This document shows positions 57,670 to 64,000 of a stretch of DNA of 64,000 bases, in pieces (position 1 is the first letter of the stretch; the number at the start of each line of letters is the position of its first letter). This DNA comes from Chamaecyparis obtusa. Its lineage: Eukaryota; Streptophyta; Pinopsida; Cupressales; Cupressaceae. The stretch spans positions 372,001 through 436,000 of the forward strand of contig BSBK01001580.1 in assembly GCA_027943335.1 (NCBI GenBank), in the 5' to 3' direction. The notes below the pieces were generated by a model, which worked only from the letters and a program-made list of their open reading frames with translations, was not told the origin of the DNA and ran no database searches. The position numbers and the translations under genes were made by a program.

Positions 57670-60600
57670 TTACTGAGGGAAAACATTCAAATATGCAATC
57701 TTGAGGTTCTGGATCTCCTTCTTCCAAAAGGTTATCAGTGAATTGACTATCTGTAGATGGGCGCATAATGCATATTGAAGCTTCTCCATCTTCTCCAACT
57801 ATGTGCTCAGACCTTGATCATAGGTTATCATGGTTGCATCAATCTCCTTTATGTTCTGACTGAGAATGTCTAGTGATGGCTCAAGAGCATTCCTTAATTG
57901 AGTCTGTCTAGACCTTATCTTCTCCATTTCTTTCTCTACCTTCTCAATTATGTCCAACTGACCTTGATAGACATTGTTACACATGTTCACATTAGTGGAT
58001 GTGTCTAGCACTGAATTCCTCACCTTCTCAATCATTTCCTCTACATCTTTGATCTTCTTAAGATGGACATCAATGGGCTTATCCTGATCCATGGATTCTG
58101 CAATGACTTTCCTTCCTCAATCTGCAAATTCCTTCAAGGATGCTTGAGCAGACTTAAGTGAACTTAAGTCAAGTGCAAAGTTGCTCATTATTTCATTAAG
58201 TCTCTTCTTCAAGTATTTCTCTTCTGCCACTATGGTCACAGATTCTTCTAAGCTAGAAAAATTGACTTTGAACTGTGAGATAATTTTGCTCACATCATCA
58301 ACCAAATGTACCTTTAGGATTTTCTTATCCTCTGGCAAAAAAATGTTCAAGATATTCACTGATTCTACTAGGAGAGGATTTCTCATGACTTGCTTCTCCT
58401 TTGCTTTCTCCATAGCTAGGACGCTGAACTTAATCAGGTCTTCTTCTTTCCAAGAATCCAAACTGCTTGTGTCTGGTGTCAAACTTGACAAAAATACAGA
58501 GGAAGGAGTGATGGGAGTGTTGTCCATCACCACTTCTTGTTTTACTGTGACTAGTTCAACAACAGTTTCATCTTTTCTTTCTTTTTCCTTTTCTCCTTCT
58601 TTCTTCTCTTCTTCTTTCTCATCAAAAACATCTTCTATGAGTACTTCTTCTTGCTGAATGGGAGGTGTACTACTACATAGGATTTTGGCTTCCTCAGTGT
58701 TGACAAATGCTTCCTCAAACTTTTCCAAATCCTAATCAGTAGCCGCCATGGCTATTTCCACATTATCTATGATAATAGTGATGTCTTTGTGTGATTTTGT
58801 CATGGGCCCAGACTTGTCTACCTCTGTTTGAGTTTCTGATATGGGCGCTGAGTCCTGAGGACCTATCATTGGTACATTAGTGGGCTCTACCACTTTATCT
58901 TCCTTAATGGGTGCATGAGAGATGGGCGCAATAGGTGGTTTTATCTTTTGTTCTAATAACACCTTCTCAAAAGCCTTTTCTATTTCCTTCATAATTATCT
59001 CATAGTCTTTGTTCATAATATGAAGAGTTCTCATCTTTTTCCTTAAGTGTGGCTTCACCAAATTTAATATCAGTGCCAGTTCTTCTTTAGAACATACAGG
59101 TAGAGTATCTTCTAATACTTTTTCTCTGATCCTTAGATCTTCTTCATTTGCTTGTCTCTTTAGATTTTCTAAAATATCCCATACTTTATCTAGAATTTCT
59201 ATTTTCAACTCAAGGACTATCTTCTTAAACTTGATCATGTGTTTGACAATCATACTATGTGTTTCTGATTTGTCAATCTCACTGTAAGATTCATAGAAAT
59301 TCCCTACTTGATCAATTCTACCCTCATCAACAATTCTTGCATTCAAAACTTTAAGACTAGGTCTGAATCCTGCCTTAGGAGGTGCTTGAATATTTTTCTT
59401 GCTCCTTAGTGCTTGTGAGGATGGATGATTGGTGCTAGCTTCTTTCTTCCTCTTGAATATAGGCTTATACTCTAGAGGAGTATCTTTGGGTGCATAAGGA
59501 GTACTATCTTTTTTACCCTTCTGACTTTCATCTCATTCAGTTTTTATCTTCTTCAGCTTAGGATCTTCTTGTTCTTCCTTTGTTGTTGTGCCTTTCAATT
59601 CTAGGGAAAGCTTTTCATCCCTTTCTTTATCAAGGTCTTCTTGAGATACACCATGTATTCTCAAGATTTTAGATGTCACCTTTGCAACCTTTCTTTTTAT
59701 TGCAGCACTGTTCAACTTAGCATCAACTTCTCTAGTCTTTTCTTCATAGGTTCCCCACCTACATTCATTATCATCTTTAGAGGCTAATAGCAATACCTGT
59801 GCATAGGCTTCAAGAACTTGTTCCTCTACCTCATACCCAAGTGGATGAATCCACTTAGTTCTAGGCTCAACGACTTCCATACATGTAGTGTCTATCTCCA
59901 CCATAAAGCATATTGTGTCTTTAAACTTTTCCACAATATTCTCAGGAATCCTGTATCTCATCTGTATCCTTGCTCTAAAGATCTTCAATTCCAAGCTTAC
60001 ATAGTCTCTTAAGGTGCTCTTAGTGCATGCCTTGTTTGATATCTATGGCATGGTTGGAATGGACTTGTCTAGATACAAGTCTGAGACTTTACTAACTATA
60101 TGAAGGTACATATAGATGATTAGGGACCCAAACTCGAATATATTTGTTTTGTCATATTTGATAGCTTTGATGTTGTCTATCAACTATGTGTGCAAGATCT
60201 CACACAAGTCAGATGGCTGCTAGAATAGTTCCTATAGACACACTATTCACCCTATTGGTGTGATGAAATCTATAACATAGTATCATTGACATCAATTTTA
60301 TGTCTACTTCTTCTATAGGCTCAATGGTCATTCCATGCCTATCGCTCCTTGATTTACATACTTTTTCAACCATCTTTCTAACATCCTTTCCCACTGGAAG
60401 GACAATGCCTATCCTAGAAAGGCATGTCATCTCATGAATTAGGTCATTTGTGATTCTAACTAGAACATCTCCAATCCAAAACAAATCATCATGGATTTTG
60501 CTCAATAAGATCTTTATCCATTCTATCTCATAGAATTCATATGTCGTAGCATACTCAACAATGGGGTGACCATTCTATTTTAATGTATTCATCCATGAAT

Positions 60601-60824
60601 GTTTTGTCTAGTTTCAACATTGTTTCCATGTGCACCCTTAACCTATCTAGTCCAAAAGGTTCCTTCTTACAATAGATGTAAGCCCTTATGTCTTCTACAT
60701 GCATGATGCCCATCAATGTGCAGGAGAATACTCCCTCTAAATCATCTAGGGTTGATTTAAATGGGTGCTTCTTGAAAATGTATCTCTTCTTTTTAGCAAC
60801 ATCAAAAACTATGGGACTGGCCAT
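57670..60824 (-). pseudogene. element M ORF2, large protein of unknown family
   Basis: Likely start ATG at 60824 (MASPIVFDVAKKKRYIFKKH), end TAA at 57670. The first part is in two frames (shift near 60530 and again near 60200). From about 60060 to the end it is one frame with stops near 60013, 59530, 58729, 58114 and 57796. Sequence features: a folded-looking N-terminal half (YRIPENIVEKFKDTICFMVE, WIHPLGYEVEEQVLEAYAQ), basic clusters that could be nuclear signals (KLKKIKTE, FKRKKEAS), a helical middle with Lys/Glu, a Pro-rich stretch, an acidic stretch (EKEEEKKEGEKEKE) and a C-terminal coiled coil. No RT, integrase or protease motif. I do not recognise the family; a captured host gene or an unclassified element protein are both possible. 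Confidence 0.65.
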
Positions 60825-61332
60825 GACTTACTTGTTAATCACTTTCCAACTGAACTTAGAGATAATCTGACAGCTTCCAAACTGGCACAATGAGCTAGGG
60901 TTACTACAACTGATCAAATGCATTGATAACTACAACAAATCTCTAACAGATCAATCACCAAGACTTCACACCAACTTCCAAGGCTCCTTCTACTCTTTAT
61001 CACTCTAAATTTGAATGCAATGAGCAATCAAATGACTTCTGTTTACTTTAAAGTGAAAAATCCACCATTAATGCATGTTGCATAAACTAGGCCATCACTT
61101 CAAAATTTCAAACTTGAGCTTCGCTAACAATCAGCATGTGCGCTCTTGCATGAAGGTTTCTAAACACTTCAAAAGCTTAAGTCCAAAGGCACATACTCTG
61201 AGGATGAGTATACTAGCCACGCAGGGGTCTAGATATAAATTAGCTCCCCCTATGACCCTAAGGGTGATTCATACAAATGTAGAGGGTACGTCCACTTGGG
61301 ATGCATACATTCTCATCAGCTTTGTGCTTCTT
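60825..61332 (-). other. spacer between ORF1 and ORF2 of element M
   Basis: No gene. It contains ATAGGGGGAGCTAA (complement of 61238-61251), a purine tract of the type that primes plus-strand synthesis, so it might be a central polypurine tract or the relic of an older end. Confidence 0.5.
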
Positions 61333-62394
61333 TCATTCTGACCAAATCAAGCTCACATCCTCTGAAGATTTCACAAACTTGACTTCTGCTTCAGGATCCA
61401 AAACTGGTTCTTTAGTCTTTTTAGGGCTTTCCTGACCTTGCATCCTTGATCTACAGAACCTTAAGATATGTCCAGCCTTGTTACAAGAGTGAAAAATGAC
61501 TGGAGGTCTATTATTCCTCGGTGCATTGAAATGAGTTACCATTCTACATGATCTGGCTGAGTGACCATTATAGTTACATATCTAACATGTAACATTCTAA
61601 GAACTTCTAACATTTGTCTGATTCTGATTTTTTTGATCTTGCTGAGTCCTATTTTTCTTACTAGTCTTGCAATTCATAGCTTTATGACCAAATATATTGC
61701 ATGAATAATAGTAATCATTAAAAGTTCTTACCTATGTATAGTTTCTTGCAATGTGTCCATGCTTGTTGCAAGCAAAACAAGTGTGTTCTACTTGCTTGCA
61801 CTCATTCTTAGGAGGACCACCATTGTCTTTGGTTTGATCTTCAGTCTTCTCATCATCAGTAGAGTTCTTTTGTGAATCCTTTCTTTCTCACATATTGTCA
61901 ATCTGATTTTGTGCTTCATTGTATCCAATGCAGCTAGTGTCTCCTTTGATTCTTCTTGCATACAACTAAGATTCTAGCAAATCGGCACTAGTGTGTAATT
62001 TGTCAATATGATCCTTTGACTTTCTCAATTTAGATTCCAAGCTCTCTTTGATATTCTTTAGCTCCAAGATTTCTAAGTTAGCTTCCCTTAGTTCTTCATT
62101 GAGTTGAAGATTCTCCTTCACTTTTTCATTGTAGACATCTTGATTGTTCATCAATTTGTCATCAAATTCTTCAAGATGACTTAATAAGGATGCATTTTCT
62201 TCACTCAACTTCTTGAATTTTTCTTCAAGTTCACTATTAGAGCATCCTTTCAAATCCTTTCTTACTCTTTTGATAACTAGTTGAGCATCACTGACTTTTT
62301 CTTTTAGTTCTTCAATTTCTCTTTCTAAATTGTCTAGGTCTCCAAGAGTAGCTTCAAGATTTTTCTTCAGATGTTTCATATCTACTTTGTCCAT
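61333..62394 (-). pseudogene. element M ORF1, gag-like coiled coil plus zinc knuckles
   Basis: ATG at 62394, about 40 nt after the PBS (MDKVDMKHLKKNLEATLGDL). Residues 1-140 form a long Leu/Glu/Lys coiled coil. After stops at about 61963 and 61890 the frame continues into an array of four CX2CX4HX4C-type knuckles: CFACNKHGHIARNY (last Cys lost), YYSCNIFGHKAMNC (first lost), then a stop and ICNYNGHSARSC, and HSCNKAGHILRFC (first lost). It ends SSEDVSLIWSE at 61333. All in one frame, so only point changes break it. The capsid domain of ordinary copia gag (UBN2 type) is not seen. Confidence 0.75.
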
Positions 62395-62434
62395 GATCTC
62401 CTCAAGTGGTTAAACTTCTTTGCTGAGGACCAGA

Positions 62435-62447
62435 GCTCTGATAGCAA
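62435..62447 (-). other. primer binding site of element M
   Basis: Complement TTGCTATCAGAGC, one base from TTGGTATCAGAGC, next to the LTR. Confidence 0.85.
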
Positions 62448-62448
62448 A

Positions 62449-63569
62449 TGTTAGGAATGGGAACACTAAGAGGGGGGTGGGGGGGTGAATCAGTGTTCAC
62501 TATAATTTAACTTTTTACTTTAATCTTTATGCAGAACATAAATGCTTAAGAACTGAATTAAACATTCACATAGACATGAAACATGAAATCAACACATGAC
62601 ACCAATATGGTTATGAGGAAACCCAAATAGGTAAAAACCCTGGTGGGACTTGATACCCACTAATAATCTGCACTAGTGTTTTGTGATCCTTGTTAGAAGA
62701 TCCTTTACCTTGTTAGGAGTAGCTTTACAATGCTTTAAGTACAATAGACCTTGTTAAGGGTCAGACCCTTTTATGATTCTTTTACAATGATCCCTATTAG
62801 GGGAGTGGACTCACTATCCTAGAGCTCACTGCTCAAATGGTGAAGGCTACAACCTTCTAATTCAGATACACACTATATTTGCAGGTGAACTGTTCACTGT
62901 GACACTACTTGTCAGATTAGTTCCTTTGGTGCACTGATGCTTTGACCTCTAGCAAAGCACTAATACATCTTATGCTCACTTTGCATACCTCTTCTCCACT
63001 TCTCACAACTCTATTTCTAATTACATAGAATACAATGGGTGCACCTTATATTTATGCGCTTATACAAATAAAACAATTAGGTCGGCCCTATAACTAATTA
63101 CAAACAACACTTCCAAATGAATTGTATTAAGTGTGCTTACAATTATACATATAAACATGTCATCAACCTAAATGCAATGGGTGCATGGCCTTTACAACAT
63201 TAAATTATAATCACAAACCAAAAAGCTAACTGTCAACTCCATGCTCTATTCGCTACTGGCACACACTGGCTGTGCAACTTCAACTGACTGTAACTTTCAC
63301 ATCTTTTCATATCTACTTATGCACTCATAGACTAAGAAATAATATAGTCTAACTAACTTAACTTCTAGGGCACATACCATAATTCATCTGTACACACATG
63401 CACTAATGCTCTGAGCTGCATGAACTCTGTACACTGTCCAATTTTCAACACTTAACTAAATTTTGATCTTTACACTAAGTGTGCTGACTCCAAACTGCTA
63501 TATGACTTTGTTGCCATAATGAAAACACTATATTTACTCATATACTTCAGTATAGAAAACTTTCCAACA
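62449..63569 (-). repeat. 5' LTR of element M
   Basis: 1,121 bp. It differs from the 3' LTR chiefly by an enlarged G-tract near its plus-strand start (AGAGGGGGGTGGGGGGGTGAA) and scattered substitutions. Confidence 0.93.
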
Positions 63570-64000
63570 CTACCTTTCCTTACCAAGTTCTCTGTGTCCA
63601 GACTGAATAGTAAGTTTGTAGAACTCCTTGGTATACTCCTCAACAGTCAAATCTTTCTACTTCAGATTCTACAACTTCATAAACAAGTCAATTTCATAGT
63701 CTATAGGTATGAACTTAGCTTTCAATTTAGTCACCATCAACTTCCACTAATTGATCTTTATTTCACCTTCATCTTCGCTATCTCTTTGTAATTCCTTCCA
63801 CCAAAGAGCAACATGTCCTTTCAACTTAGTCTATGCTAATCTCACTTGAAGAGGATCTTCAATTTCTTCAAGCTCAAAGAAGTCTTCAAATTCAACAATC
63901 TAGTCAATCAAATTCTTAGATTTCAAAGTACCAGAGAAAGTAGAAACTTCCATTCGGTAACTATTACTTAATCAAGCTCCAGATCTATGTAACCGATCAG
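63570..64000 (-). pseudogene. element L gag N-terminal part (runs off the window)
   Basis: From 64000: MEVSTFSGTLKSKNLID, stop, FEDFFELEEIEDPLQVRLA, LKGHVALWWKELQRD, WKLMVTKLKAKFIPIDYEID and LTVEEYTKEFYKLTIQSGHR, the Ty3 retrotransposon gag domain. It joins 56354 across element M (VAWYVNGLRF). Several stops, mostly TAG. Confidence 0.85.

Larger units (their letters stand above)
56355..63569 (-). mobile_element. non-autonomous LTR retrotransposon M with unassigned ORFs
   Basis: The target duplication CTACC lies at 56350-56354 and 63570-63574. LTRs are 56355-57469 and 62449-63569, both TGTTAGGAATGGGAAC to TTTCCAACA. Met-type PBS and polypurine tract are in place. The 4,979-bp internal part carries ORF1 (coiled coil plus zinc knuckles) and ORF2 (about 1,050 codons, no known motif). 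No protease, integrase, RT or RNase H is visible. Terminal bases and LTR block match the copia LTRs here. Inserted in gag of L. Confidence 0.9.
51608..64000 (-). mobile_element. Ty3 gag-protease element L (partial, holds K and M)
   Basis: 3' LTR 51608-51729 plus 54512-55297 (split by K). Gag and protease at 55298-56354, continuing at 63570-64000 beyond element M. Protease is followed directly by the purine tract and LTR: no RT, RNase H or integrase is present. The 5' LTR is beyond the window. Interrupts integrase of F. Confidence 0.82.

Noticed and set aside
1..64000. CRISPR array, rRNA, tandem satellite or telomere repeat
   Set aside because: No regularly spaced identical repeats, rRNA signatures or TTTAGGG arrays were seen.

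Overview
This is a stretch of plant nuclear DNA made almost entirely of nested LTR retrotransposons. I see no convincing single-copy host gene and no rRNA, tRNA or CRISPR. The sequence is AT-rich, most Ty1/copia and Ty3 elements prime from initiator-tRNA-Met-like sites (TGGTATCAGAGC type), and element is stacked inside element. That suggests a large, repeat-rich plant genome; a gymnosperm is plausible, but the sequence alone does not prove it.

Most of the window can be read as one nest. I name the elements A to N. Left edge: end of an LTR (N, to 976) inside the tail of a Ty3 integrase gene (977-1745), then about 2.1 kb of non-coding DNA. From 3880 the host layer is element A, a minus-strand Ty1/copia element whose 3' LTR is 3880-5395. 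A is split at 7313 by element B (minus copia, 7314-29042, target duplication CCAAT). B's 3' LTR is split by element C (plus-strand chromovirus, 8499-14357, AATAA). B's gag is split by element D (plus, 18219-27207, TAGAC), which holds a solo LTR, E (23547-25003). A resumes at 29043-30338 and is split again by element F (minus copia, from 30339).

F's RNase H region is split by element G (minus chromovirus, 32351-49156, TTGTC). G contains element H (short plus copia derivative, 34283-38096, ACCAC) and element I (plus copia, 39890-47716, right end deleted), which itself contains LTR J (45856-47085). F resumes at 49157 and is split at 51607 by element L (minus Ty3 gag-protease element running off the window). 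L's LTR carries element K (2.8 kb non-autonomous, 51730-54511, GTAAG) and its gag carries element M (7.2 kb, 56355-63569, CTACC).

None of the protein genes is intact. Stops that look like C-to-T or G-to-A changes dominate, with some frameshifts and deletions. Full gag-to-RNase H copia sets are recognisable in B and I, and chromovirus sets with a C-terminal chromodomain in C and G. D, H, K, L and M lack reverse transcriptase and would have depended on enzymes from other elements.

The most unusual items are: element M, with target duplication, LTRs, PBS and PPT but a coiled-coil/zinc-knuckle ORF1 and a roughly 1,050-codon ORF2 I cannot assign to a family; an ACCGAGCA/TGCTCGGT motif array in the U3 of both copia and chromovirus LTRs; and a CpG-rich island in the leader of H.
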